Source of the DNA: Marinibaculum pumilum
GTDB taxonomy: Bacteria; Pseudomonadota; Alphaproteobacteria; Ferrovibrionales; Ferrovibrionaceae
Direction of reading: 5' to 3'
DNA: 64,000 nt
NCBI RefSeq assembly: GCF_042646425.1
Contig: NZ_JBHRTR010000054.1
Location: 1 to 64,000, forward strand
Shown: positions 15,665-25,825 of the stretch, one piece after another
How positions within the stretch are numbered: position 1 is the stretch's first letter
Layout of the letters: every line of letters begins with the position of its first letter
Notes under the pieces: generated by a model
Databases searched by the model: none
Seen by the model: only the letters and a program-made list of their open reading frames with translations
Told to the model about the DNA's origin: nothing
Position numbers and translations under genes: made by a program

Positions 15665-16126
15665 TCAGGCCGCCGATCGCGCGGCATCCACCGGATGCGC
15701 CTTCCGGAAGCCCACCGCCAGCCGGTTCCAGACGTTGATCGTGCCGATCAGCACGGTGAGCTTCACCAGTTCCGCCTCGTCGAAGGCCGACCGGGCGGCC
15801 TCGTAATCGGCATCCGGTGCCCCGGTTTCGGCGAGCCGGGTCAGCGCCTCGGTCCAGGCCAGGGCGGCCCGCTCCCGCTCCGTATAGAGCGACGATTCCC
15901 GCCAGGCCGGCAGCAGGTCCAGCCGTTCCGCGGTCTCGCCGTCGGCACGGGCCTCGCGGGCATGCATGTGGATGCAATAGGCGCAGCCGTTGATCTGCGA
16001 GGCCCTGAGTTTCACCAGGTGCACCAGGGCCGGGTCCAGGCCGCAGCCGCGCAGATAGGTCTCCAGCGCCACTACCGGCTTGATGGCCTCCGGCGCGGCG
16101 GCAAAGGCGTCCAGTCTCTCGGTCAT
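15665..16126 (-). CDS. Carboxymuconolactone decarboxylase/AhpD-like protein
   Basis: A 153-residue AhpD-fold protein. The redox motif C48-A-Y-C51 is followed by IHMHAREAR, the signature of the alkylhydroperoxidase AhpD core, and the C-terminal helix has the NVWNRLAVGFR segment typical of this subgroup. Members act as peroxidases or disulfide reductants, or have unknown roles; a true muconolactone decarboxylase is unlikely because the Cys pair is present. ATG 16126 follows AGGAGG at 8 nt and is preferred over an ATG six codons upstream. The next gene on the strand (OsmC fusion) ends 91 bp upstream and is also thiol/peroxide-related. Confidence 0.88.
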   Translation of the reverse strand: MTERLDAFAAAPEAIKPVVALETYLRGCGLDPALVHLVKLRASQINGCAYCIHMHAREARADGETAERLDLLPAWRESSLYTERERAALAWTEALTRLAETGAPDADYEAARSAFDEAELVKLTVLIGTINVWNRLAVGFRKAHPVDAARSAA

Positions 16127-16216
16127 CCGTCGATCCTCCTTCATGTCCGGACGGGTTCGACGGATTGACGAGGCAGCCGGTCGCGATGTGACGCGCGGGC
16201 GAAAATTTTCTCCGGC

Positions 16217-17431
16217 TCAGGCCAGACTGGTATCGACCTCGATCGTACCGTGCAGGGTGCGGTGGACCGGGCACATGTCGGCGATCTCCTGCAGGCGCGC
16301 GCGCTGCGCCGGGTCCAGTTCGCCCTCCAGGTGCAGCACCCGCGAGATCCGGTCGATGCTGCGCCGGCCGTCGGGGCTGCCGCCGCTATCCTCGCCATGC
16401 ACCTTCTCGTGCCGCAGGTCGACCGACACGCCGGTCAGCGGCAGCTTCTTGCGGTCGGCGTACATCCGCAGGGTCATCGCCGTGCAGGCGCCGAGCGACG
16501 CCAGCAGCAGGCCGTAGGGGTCCGGGCCGGTATCGTCGCCGCCCATCCGCTCCGGCTCGTCGGCCAGCAGCCGGTGCGGTCCGACCCGCACCTCCTGCTG
16601 GAAGCGGCCATGGCCGGTTTCGCGCACCCGCACCAGGCCCGGCGCCGCATCGGCTGCCGCCTCTTCCGGCGCCTGCGCGACATAGCGCGCGGCCCAGGCC
16701 GCGATCACCGAGGCCGCATAATCGGCATCGGCCGGATCGCTGAGCAGATGGTCGGCCCGGTCCAGGGACACGAAGCTTTTCGGATGCCGGGCCGCGACGA
16801 AGATCTGCGTGGCATTGTCGATCCCCACCACGCCATCGAGGGGGGCGTGCATGACCAGCAGGGCCCGGCGCAACCCGCCGATCAGTTCGCCGAGCCGCTG
16901 CTGCGCCACATCCTCCACGAAGCTGCGCCGGATGCGGAAGCGGCGCTGGCCCAGCTCGACCTCGATCTCGCCATCGGCCGCGATCTCGTCGAGGCGGTCG
17001 CGGAACAGCCCGGTCACGTGGCTCGGATCGCTGGGAGCCCCGATCGTCGCGACGGCCTTCGCCTCCGGAATTCGCGATGCCGCCGCCAGGACCGCCGCAC
17101 CGCCCAGGCTGTGCCCGACCAGGATCTGCGGCGCCATCCCGCGAGCCCGCAGGCCCTCGGCGGCCGCTACCAGGTCGTCGATGTTGGAGGAGAAGGAGGT
17201 GTTCGCGAACTCGCCCTCGCTGCCGCCCAGGCCGGTGAAGTCGAACCGCAGCACCGCGATCCCGTGCCGGTTCAGCGCCGCAGCGATCCGCCCGGCGGCG
17301 CGGATATCCTTGCCGCAGGTGAAGCAGTGGGCGAACAGCGCGCAGGCGGCGGGCTGCCCCCGCGGCACGTCCAGCAGCCCGGTGAGCGTCTGCCCCCGTC
17401 CATTGTCGAAGTCGAAGCGTTCGCGCGGCAT
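16217..17431 (-). CDS. Alpha/beta hydrolase-OsmC fusion protein
   Basis: A 404-residue two-domain protein. Residues 1-260 form a serine hydrolase with nucleophile S108 in VGHSLGG and a late His in LDRADHLLSD. Residues about 270-404 form an OsmC/Ohr-type domain with reactive cysteines C316 (LASLGACTAM) and C387 (ADMCPVHRTL), the pair used by OsmC peroxidases to reduce organic hydroperoxides. The fusion is a known family; one domain may cleave esters of peroxidised lipids and the other reduce the released peroxide, but that is inference. ATG 17431 has AAGGGGGA at 5 nt. It lies upstream of the AhpD-like gene on the same strand. Confidence 0.9.
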   Translation of the reverse strand: MPRERFDFDNGRGQTLTGLLDVPRGQPAACALFAHCFTCGKDIRAAGRIAAALNRHGIAVLRFDFTGLGGSEGEFANTSFSSNIDDLVAAAEGLRARGMAPQILVGHSLGGAAVLAAASRIPEAKAVATIGAPSDPSHVTGLFRDRLDEIAADGEIEVELGQRRFRIRRSFVEDVAQQRLGELIGGLRRALLVMHAPLDGVVGIDNATQIFVAARHPKSFVSLDRADHLLSDPADADYAASVIAAWAARYVAQAPEEAAADAAPGLVRVRETGHGRFQQEVRVGPHRLLADEPERMGGDDTGPDPYGLLLASLGACTAMTLRMYADRKKLPLTGVSVDLRHEKVHGEDSGGSPDGRRSIDRISRVLHLEGELDPAQRARLQEIADMCPVHRTLHGTIEVDTSLA

Positions 17432-17511
17432 CCGGTCCCCCTTTCGCATGACGGCTTTCGGCCGCCTAACGCGAAAGGGATAACAGAAAGCGTCGCGCCG
17501 CACCGCACCGG

Positions 17512-18015
17512 TCAGGCGGGCAGGGTCTTCGTCATGGCGTGGCGGGCATCGTCCGGACCGAGGGGCCGGAAGCCGGACTTGCGGAAGAAGCCGATCGCTT
17601 CCCGCCGGGCGCGCAGGTCGATGCGCGACAGGCCCGCCTCACGCGCCCGCGCCTCGACCTGCCGCAGCAGCAGGGAGCCGATGCCGCGGCGGCCCCGTTC
17701 CGGCTCGACGAACAGGCCTTCCAGGTACAGCGCCGTATTGCCCGGCCCGCCGTCGTCCAGCACCGGCGGGCGGAGCAGCATCACCGCCACGCCGCGCACC
17801 GTGCCCTCCGGATCCTCGGCCACGATCACCTCGTAAGAATCGAACGATGTCGGTCCCAGCTCGTGCAGCCGCCCGGCCAGCCGGCGGACCCGCTCCGGCA
17901 GGTCCCAGCTGTCGCGGGCCAGCGCGATGACCCGGTTGATCGCCGGCAGGTCGGCCGGCGTCGCAGCACGTATCGACGGCACCGGTGCCGCAATGCCCGC
18001 CTTCGGTCGCCCCAT
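17512..18015 (-). CDS. GNAT-family N-acetyltransferase
   Basis: A 167-residue acetyltransferase of the GCN5-related fold. The acetyl-CoA-binding motif A is LFVEPERGRRGIGSLLLRQVEARAREAG and motif B follows as IGFFRKSGFRPLG near the C-terminus. The substrate cannot be inferred. ATG 18015 is chosen because it leaves a short leader before the domain and is preceded by GGAAAG; ATGs at 18036 and 18063 are alternatives. The gene is divergent from the peptidoglycan-binding protein gene and ends 80 bp before the hydrolase-OsmC start on the same strand. Confidence 0.82.
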   Translation of the reverse strand: MGRPKAGIAAPVPSIRAATPADLPAINRVIALARDSWDLPERVRRLAGRLHELGPTSFDSYEVIVAEDPEGTVRGVAVMLLRPPVLDDGGPGNTALYLEGLFVEPERGRRGIGSLLLRQVEARAREAGLSRIDLRARREAIGFFRKSGFRPLGPDDARHAMTKTLPA

Positions 18016-18218
18016 CTCTTTCCGCTCCCTCGGCATCGGCCGGACGGCCGGCGATCCTGCCACTGGTAACCATGGCCACCGTGCCGCGCCATGGAAAACG
18101 TTGGCCAGGCGCAGCGGAACCGTCCGCCGCCTGTCGCGTTAGCTTCGGCAGAGCCAGCACGGCCCGGACCCGCGGCAATCCCGCCCGTACCGCGCCGCAT
18201 GACAGGAGGCCGAACATA

Positions 18219-19946
18219 ATGAATACGCATATCAAGCGTGGCGGCTTGGTCGCCGCCGCGGCACTCTGCCTGTCCGCAACGACCGCCTTGTCGACGGGCG
18301 CCCTATCGACTGCCGCATGGGCCGCGATGCCCGCTTCGGCACCCGCCGCGCCAGGAACCGCCGCGACGGCCGGGCCGATGGTCGCGGTCGCCTACGACTA
18401 TACGGTCTATCAGGTGCAGAGCGCGCTGAACGCGCGCGGCTACGACGCCGGTCCGGAGGACGGGCTGATGGGGTCGCGCACCCGCTCAGCGATCACGGCA
18501 TACCAGCAGCGGAACGACCTGCTGGTCACCGGTCAGGCAAGCCAGAGCCTGCTGGCCCATATCCAGGGCAGCCAGCCGTCACGCGGCTACGGCAGCGGCA
18601 GCGGCAGCGCAGAGGCCGGCGTGAACATCCGCCGCAGCCAGCGCGTGCTGCGCCGCCTGGGCTATGACATCGAAGTCACGGGCCGCATGGACGCGCAGAC
18701 CGCCGAGGCGATCCGCGACTATCAGCGCGACAACAACCTGCTGGCCACGGGCGAGCTGACGGCGGAGCTGCAGTCGCATCTGCGCGACAATATCCGCGAA
18801 GCCCGGCAGGAGCGCCGCGACGGCCGCGACAGCGATTCCGGCACTGTCAGTGCCACGACCCTGGCGGAGATCCAGCGCGGGCTGCGGGCTCGCGGCTACG
18901 ACATCGCCTCCGCCTCCGGCAGCATGGACGACAAGACGGAGGCGGCGATCCGCGCCTATCAGCGCGACAGCGGCCTGCGGGAAACCGGCAAGGCCAGTTC
19001 CGAACTGGCGGAACTGCTGTCGAAGGGCCTGGCCGCGCCGGTGTCCACGCCCGACAATATCCGCCAGGTCCAGACGGCACTGAACGCCCGCGGTTATGAC
19101 GCCGGGCCCGAGGACGGCGTTCTGGGCCCGTCGACCCGCAGCGCGATCCGGTCCTACCGCGCCAATACCGACCTGCCGGATGCCGGCGGCCTTGACCGGC
19201 AGCTGCTGACGGCGCTGGGCGTCACCGCCGGGCTGGACACGGGCGGTGGCGGCAGCACCGGCAGCGGCAGCGGGTCCGGATCGGACAATGTGGCCGATGC
19301 CGACTATCGCCTGCGCATCGGCGACGATTTCAACGACGGCAATTATGTCGCCGGCTCGCGCTGGTCGGTGATCGCCGGCAATTTCCAGGTCGACAACGGC
19401 GCCCTGCGCAGCCGGATCGAGACCGGCGGCCAGCAGAGCCAGCAGGAACTGGGGCGCGAGATGATCCAGGGCGTGCTGGGCCAGGTGCTCGGCGTGCCGG
19501 TCGGCGGCGCGGGCGAGGATGCGGCGGCGATCAGCCAGGACACCAATTTCGGCAATGCCTTCCGCCTCTCCATGCGGGTGGCCGGCGACCCGTCGCGCAG
19601 CGCGAAGATGAATATCGGTCCCTACAAGGGGCGCAACGTCATCAACGGCTATCGCCTGGTCTATGACGCAGAGGCCGCGCAGCCGCTGTCGATCGTCGCC
19701 TCCACCGAGCAGGGCACCCGGACCACGGTGGCCAGCGGCAATGCCCCGAACCTGAGCGACGGGCAATGGCACAACGTCGTCTGGAGCCGCAGCACCGACG
19801 GCGAGATGCTGGTGACCATCGACGACACGCCCTATCTGAGCGTCACCGACCGCGGCATCTCCGGCAGCAATACCGGCCTCTCCTTCGTCAACCTGGGCGG
19901 CGACTGGAAGCTGGACGACATCGCGGTGGAGAGCCCTTCGGGCTGA
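18219..19946 (+). CDS. Secreted protein with four peptidoglycan-binding repeats and a C-terminal lectin-like domain
   Basis: A 575-residue exported protein. The signal peptide (1-38) ends at AWAA. Four peptidoglycan-binding-1-type repeats lie at about 60-112, 136-188, 214-266 and 279-329; each has the (Q/R)xxLxxxGYD...T..AI..Y pattern. Repeats 1 and 4 share NARGYDAGPEDG exactly, which suggests internal duplication. After a Gly/Ser linker, residues about 360-575 look like a concanavalin-A/LamG-like beta sandwich (FRLSMRVAGD..., DGQWHNVVWSRS, GDWKLDDIAVES). No catalytic residues of an amidase or glycosidase are evident, so it is probably a wall-associated binding or adhesin-type protein. ATG 18219 has AGGAGG upstream. 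Confidence 0.8.
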   Translation: MNTHIKRGGLVAAAALCLSATTALSTGALSTAAWAAMPASAPAAPGTAATAGPMVAVAYDYTVYQVQSALNARGYDAGPEDGLMGSRTRSAITAYQQRNDLLVTGQASQSLLAHIQGSQPSRGYGSGSGSAEAGVNIRRSQRVLRRLGYDIEVTGRMDAQTAEAIRDYQRDNNLLATGELTAELQSHLRDNIREARQERRDGRDSDSGTVSATTLAEIQRGLRARGYDIASASGSMDDKTEAAIRAYQRDSGLRETGKASSELAELLSKGLAAPVSTPDNIRQVQTALNARGYDAGPEDGVLGPSTRSAIRSYRANTDLPDAGGLDRQLLTALGVTAGLDTGGGGSTGSGSGSGSDNVADADYRLRIGDDFNDGNYVAGSRWSVIAGNFQVDNGALRSRIETGGQQSQQELGREMIQGVLGQVLGVPVGGAGEDAAAISQDTNFGNAFRLSMRVAGDPSRSAKMNIGPYKGRNVINGYRLVYDAEAAQPLSIVASTEQGTRTTVASGNAPNLSDGQWHNVVWSRSTDGEMLVTIDDTPYLSVTDRGISGSNTGLSFVNLGGDWKLDDIAVESPSG

Positions 19947-19974
19947 CCGCAAGAGGACCGCCTTTCCCCGACGG

Positions 19975-20016
19975 CAGCCGCCCCGCGCCACTGGTGCGCG
20001 GGGCGGCTGTACTGTC
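19975..20016 (+). terminator. Strong stem-loop after the peptidoglycan-binding gene
   Basis: CAGCCGCCCCGCGC (19975-19988) pairs perfectly with its complement (19996-20009) over 14 bp with a 7-nt loop. It begins 28 nt after the stop codon at 19946 and is followed by TACTGTCT, a weak U-rich tail. Likely a transcription terminator separating it from the monooxygenase gene. Confidence 0.65.
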
Positions 20017-20069
20017 TGCGGCGCTTGGCCCATTCTGCGCGCAGATTCTGTCGTCGGAGGAGAAACGCC

Positions 20070-21509
20070 TTGTCCCGCATCCGCTTCGGCGCCTTTCTGG
20101 CACCGCACCATCCCATCGGCGAAAACCCGGTCCTGCAGTTCCGCTCCGACCTGGACCTGGTCGAGATGCTCGACCGGCTCGGCTATGACGAGTTCTGGTG
20201 CGGCGAGCATCATTCCACTGGCTGGGAGGTGATCGCCTCGCCGGAGATGTTCCTGGCCGCGGCAGGCGAGCGGACGCACCGCATCCGGCTGGGCACCGGC
20301 GTCGTCTCCCTGCCCTACCACCACCCCTTCATCGTCGCGCAGCGCATGGTGCAGCTGGACCATATGACGGGCGGCCGCGCGATCTTCGGCTCCGGTCCCG
20401 GCGCGCTGCCGTCGGACGCCTATACCCTTGGCATCGACCCGATGACCCAGCGCGACCGCCAGGACGAGGCACTGGGCGTGATCATCCGCCTGCTGCGCGG
20501 CGAGGAGCGGGTCACCCACGAGAGCGAGTGGTTCACCCTGCGCGACGCCGCGCTGCAGCTGCTGCCGCTGCAGGCCGACCTGCCGATGGTCGCCGCCTCG
20601 ATGATCTCCCCCTCGGGCATGACCCTGGCCGGCAAGTACGGCATGGGCGTGATCTCCATCGGCTCGATGTCCCCGGTCGGCCTGCAGTCGCTGTCCAAGC
20701 AGTGGAGCTTTGCCGAGCATTCGGCGAAGAAGCACGGGCAGCATGTGACGCGCGACGACTGGCGGGTGCTGCTGACCTGGCATATCGCGGAAACCCGCGA
20801 GCAGGCCCGGGCGGAGGCGAAGCATGGCCTGATGCGCTGGCACAACGAATACAATGTCGGCACCCTGATGCGGCCCGGCATGGTGCCGTTCAAGACCGCC
20901 GACCAGGCGGTGGACGAGATGGCCTTCGCCGACGGCGCCACGGCGGTGATCGGCACGCCCGACGACCTGGTGGCGCGGATCCGCGACCTGCAGAAGCTGA
21001 CCGGCGGCTTCGGCACCGTGATCGGCTTCGCCCATGACTGGGCCAACCGGGAGGCGACCCGGCGCAGCTGGGACCTGGTGGCGCGCTATGTGGTGCCGGA
21101 GCTGAACGGCATGCTGGAGCCCTATCGCCGGTCGCGCGAGCATGTCATCGCCCATCGCGACGTGTTCGAGCGCGCGCAGGCAGCGATCCTGTCGAAGATC
21201 CAGCAGAACCCGGAAGCGGCAAAGGCCCTGGCCGAAGGCGGCTCGATGTCCGCCTCCGTCGGTCCCCATGCCGGACCGGACCTGGCCAGCAAGGCCGGCG
21301 GGGCGACGAAGAAGGGCACGGCGAAGAAGAAAGCCAACGGCACCGCCGCCAAGGCCGCGCCGAAGGCGGCCGCGAAGCGCAAGGCAGGCGCCACGAAGGC
21401 GAAGGCGGCGCCCGCAGGCGGCACGAAGAAGGCCTCTGCCAAGGCGCCGCCGCCGAAAGCCGCCGGCCGCAAGGCCGGCGCGGCACGGCGCGGGCGCGCC
21501 GGCGCCTGA
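20070..21509 (+). CDS. Luciferase-like flavin monooxygenase with a Lys/Ala-rich C-terminal tail
   Basis: A 479-residue protein. Residues 1 to about 385 are a bacterial-luciferase-like (LLM class) FMN-dependent monooxygenase: RFGAFLAPHHPIGENP start, EFWCGEHHSTGWE, RIRLGTGVVSLPYHHPF and the RAIFGSGPGALPSDAY segment match limonene monooxygenase-type enzymes. Residues about 390-479 form a disordered, strongly basic tail of KKGTAKKK, AKAAPKAAAKRKAG and KKASAKAPPPKAAGRK repeats resembling histone H1 or AlgP tails; this is not part of the enzyme family. The start is TTG 20070 with GGAGGA 9 nt upstream; an in-frame ATG at 20025 lacks a site and would precede the domain. Substrate unknown; the tail may bind nucleic acid or polyanions. 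Confidence 0.87.
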   Translation: MSRIRFGAFLAPHHPIGENPVLQFRSDLDLVEMLDRLGYDEFWCGEHHSTGWEVIASPEMFLAAAGERTHRIRLGTGVVSLPYHHPFIVAQRMVQLDHMTGGRAIFGSGPGALPSDAYTLGIDPMTQRDRQDEALGVIIRLLRGEERVTHESEWFTLRDAALQLLPLQADLPMVAASMISPSGMTLAGKYGMGVISIGSMSPVGLQSLSKQWSFAEHSAKKHGQHVTRDDWRVLLTWHIAETREQARAEAKHGLMRWHNEYNVGTLMRPGMVPFKTADQAVDEMAFADGATAVIGTPDDLVARIRDLQKLTGGFGTVIGFAHDWANREATRRSWDLVARYVVPELNGMLEPYRRSREHVIAHRDVFERAQAAILSKIQQNPEAAKALAEGGSMSASVGPHAGPDLASKAGGATKKGTAKKKANGTAAKAAPKAAAKRKAGATKAKAAPAGGTKKASAKAPPPKAAGRKAGAARRGRAGA

Positions 21510-21535
21510 GCAGCCGCGGGCCGCGTCGCTTCAGG

Positions 21536-22162
21536 TCAGTCGAGCAGCCTGCGGAGCGCCGCTTTCGGCGCCTCCGTCAGCGGCCCGCCATGCGCCAGGC
21601 ACAGCATGTCGAAGTCCTGCTCCAGCAGGTGCCGCAGGCTCCGGCGGCTGTCCTCCGGCCGGTCGTGGAAGGCTTCCGGGACCCGCTGCAGCGGGCCGTC
21701 GCCGTCGCGCATCAGCAGGTCGCCGCAGAACAGCACCTTGCGCGCGCCGTGCCACAGGAAGGCGTGATGGGCGGCATCCGGGCCCGGCGTGGCGATCGCC
21801 TGCAGGCCGCCGGGCAGGAAGCGGCCGGAACGGTAGGACCGGTCCGGCGCCTCGTCCGCCGGCCGCGCGCCGTCCGGCAGATGCACCGCGACGCCACAGC
21901 GCTCCCGCCAGCGCCAGGCCGAGCGCTGGTGGCAGGCGGCCGTCAGGCAGACCGCTTGGACGGGCTCCAGCTGCCGCATCGCCGCCGCGGCGAGCGGCAG
22001 GGGGTCGATCAGCACCGCCCCTTCCGGGCCGGCCACGGCGTGGGCATGGCTTTCCGTTCCGATGCGGTCGTCCTCCAGCTGCCAGTGCCACAGCAGCGGC
22101 GCGCCCGCTTCGTCATGCAGCAGCACCTGCAGGTCCTGCGCCTGCGTTCCCGGTTCCGACAT
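21536..22162 (-). CDS. Divergent MBL-fold metallo-hydrolase-like protein
   Basis: A 208-residue protein with metallo-beta-lactamase fold features: GPEGAVLIDPLPL near 45, TAACHQRSAWRWRER near 73, ATPGPDAAHHAFLW near 125, KVLFCGDLLM near 142, and a terminal LCLAHGGPL. The canonical HxHxDH metal motif is replaced by CHQRSAW, so metal site 1 is degraded. The later Asp (CGDL) and His (AHGG) are kept. Either a non-hydrolytic relative or an enzyme with altered metal use. ATG 22162 follows GGAAGGG. The gene is divergent from chrA with a 144-bp gap. Confidence 0.72.
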   Translation of the reverse strand: MSEPGTQAQDLQVLLHDEAGAPLLWHWQLEDDRIGTESHAHAVAGPEGAVLIDPLPLAAAAMRQLEPVQAVCLTAACHQRSAWRWRERCGVAVHLPDGARPADEAPDRSYRSGRFLPGGLQAIATPGPDAAHHAFLWHGARKVLFCGDLLMRDGDGPLQRVPEAFHDRPEDSRRSLRHLLEQDFDMLCLAHGGPLTEAPKAALRRLLD

Positions 22163-22306
22163 GGCGATGCCCTTCCGTCCTGATTGCGGGACTGCGGTGG
22201 GAATGGCTGCGGACCCGTCAGGTTCCGGTGTCCGCGGACCGCTTTGTCATCCTGCTGTCATGCAAGCTGCCTAACGTCCGCCACATGTTCGCCGCACCGC
22301 CCACCG

Positions 22307-23554
22307 ATGACTGACCCGTCCGACCCGAGGCACGCCCGGCCCGACAGCGCCGGCCCAGCAGCGACGGAAGGCAGTGTCGCGGAGGTCTTCCTGGTCTTCC
22401 TGCGCCTGGGCCTGACCTCGTTCGGCGGGCCGATCGCCCATCTCGGCTATTTCCGCGAAGCCTTCGTGGCGCGCCGCCACTGGCTGGACGACCGTGCCTA
22501 TGCCGACCTTGTCGCGCTGTGCCAGTTCCTGCCGGGCCCGGCGTCCAGCCAGGTCGGTATCGCCATCGGCCTGGGCCGCGCGGGGCTGGGCGGCGCACTG
22601 GCGGCTTGGCTCGCCTTCACCCTGCCCTCCGCCCTGCTGCTGGCGGCCTTCGGCTATGGCGTCGTGGCGCTGCAGGGCGGCCTGCCGGACGGCGTGCTGC
22701 AGGGCCTGAAGATCGTGGCGGTGGCGGTGGTCGCGCAGGCGCTGTGGGGCATGGCCCGCAGCCTCTGCCCGGACGCAGCCCGGGCGGGCTTCGCCATCGT
22801 CGCGGCGATCGTGCTGCTGCTGCTGCCGCTGCCGGCGATGCAGCTGGCCGTGCTGGCGGTCGCCGGCATTGCCGGGCTGCTGCTGCTGCCGGCATCGCCG
22901 GAACCCGCCGACAGCGCCTTCCGGGTGCCGGTCGGCCGCAAGCTGGCGGTCTGCGCCCTGGCCCTGTTCGCGCTGCTGCTCGCGGGTCTGCCGCTGGCCA
23001 CCCTGGCCAGCGACGCGCACTGGCTGGCGCTTGCCGACAGCTACTACCGCAGCGGCGCTCTGGTGTTCGGCGGCGGCCATGTCGTCCTGCCGCTGCTGGA
23101 GGCGGAGGTGGTGCCCAGCGGCTGGGTGTCGCGCGACGACTTCCTGGCTGGCTACGGCGCGGCGCAGGCGGTGCCCGGCCCGCTGTTCACCTTCGCCGCC
23201 TATCTGGGCGCTGTCGGCGGGCCGGCGCCGAACGGCTGGGCGGGCGCCCTGCTCTGCCTGGTCGCGATCTTCCTGCCGGCCTTCCTGCTGGTGATCGGCG
23301 CCCTGCCGTTCTGGGCCGCCCTGCGGCACAGCGCGGCGGCACGCCGGATCCTGGCCGGGGTCAACGCGGCGGTCGTCGGCGTCCTGCTTGCGGCGCTCTA
23401 CGCCCCGGTCTGGACCGCCGCAATCGGCGGCCCACAGGACGCGGCCCTGACGCTCGCCGCCTTCGGCCTGCTTGTCGTGGCGAAGCTGCCGCCCTGGCTG
23501 GTGGTGCTGCTCGGCGCCGCCGGCGGCTGGGCGATGGCGGCCTCCGGCGGCTGA
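22307..23554 (+). CDS. chrA: Chromate transporter ChrA, two-domain form
   Basis: A 415-residue inner-membrane protein of the chromate ion transporter family with two CHR domains. Domain 1 starts LRLGLTSFGGPIAHLGYFRE and continues with CQFLPGPASSQVGIAIG. Domain 2 has GALVFGGGHVVLPLLE and GYGAAQAVPGPLFTFAAYLG, the duplicated motifs expected. Hydrophobic segments are consistent with 10-13 helices. The family exports chromate in Pseudomonas; in organisms without chromate exposure the physiological anion may differ. The ATG at 22307 gives a normal 23-residue leader, but the RBS is poor. It precedes the BCCT gene on the same strand by 232 bp; that gap holds only a weak 5-bp stem. Confidence 0.88.
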   Translation: MTDPSDPRHARPDSAGPAATEGSVAEVFLVFLRLGLTSFGGPIAHLGYFREAFVARRHWLDDRAYADLVALCQFLPGPASSQVGIAIGLGRAGLGGALAAWLAFTLPSALLLAAFGYGVVALQGGLPDGVLQGLKIVAVAVVAQALWGMARSLCPDAARAGFAIVAAIVLLLLPLPAMQLAVLAVAGIAGLLLLPASPEPADSAFRVPVGRKLAVCALALFALLLAGLPLATLASDAHWLALADSYYRSGALVFGGGHVVLPLLEAEVVPSGWVSRDDFLAGYGAAQAVPGPLFTFAAYLGAVGGPAPNGWAGALLCLVAIFLPAFLLVIGALPFWAALRHSAAARRILAGVNAAVVGVLLAALYAPVWTAAIGGPQDAALTLAAFGLLVVAKLPPWLVVLLGAAGGWAMAASGG

Positions 23555-23786
23555 GATCGGGGGCGACAGTTTGCTCCCGCAGCCAAAACCCCTGTAACCT
23601 CGGTCTGCGCCACCCAAGGGATGGAACCGGGGCCCGTGCCGCAAGGCTGGGCCGGCAGCGCGCTTCGCCGCTGCATCAGGGTCCGAACCATGTCGGACGG
23701 TGTCCTCCGGCCGCGCAGCAGCGCAGCCGGCCCCCGGTTCCACGGCGCACAATCCTCGACAGTCCAGAGGAAGAGGGGGAGGGACC

Positions 23787-25754
<1,968 letters not shown>

Positions 25755-25765
25755 CGGGGGCGGCC

Positions 25766-25791
25766 GGCTGGTGCCGCAACAGGCACCAGCC
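25766..25791. terminator. 10-bp perfect stem-loop between convergent genes
   Basis: GGCTGGTGCC (25766-25775) and its complement (25782-25791) flank a GCAACA loop. It lies 11 nt after the BCCT stop and 34 nt before the convergent dioxygenase stop. No U-tract; a likely shared bidirectional 3'-end structure. Confidence 0.55.
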
Positions 25792-25825
25792 GCGCCGGAC
25801 CGCCGGCAGGCCGATCTGCAGCGGA

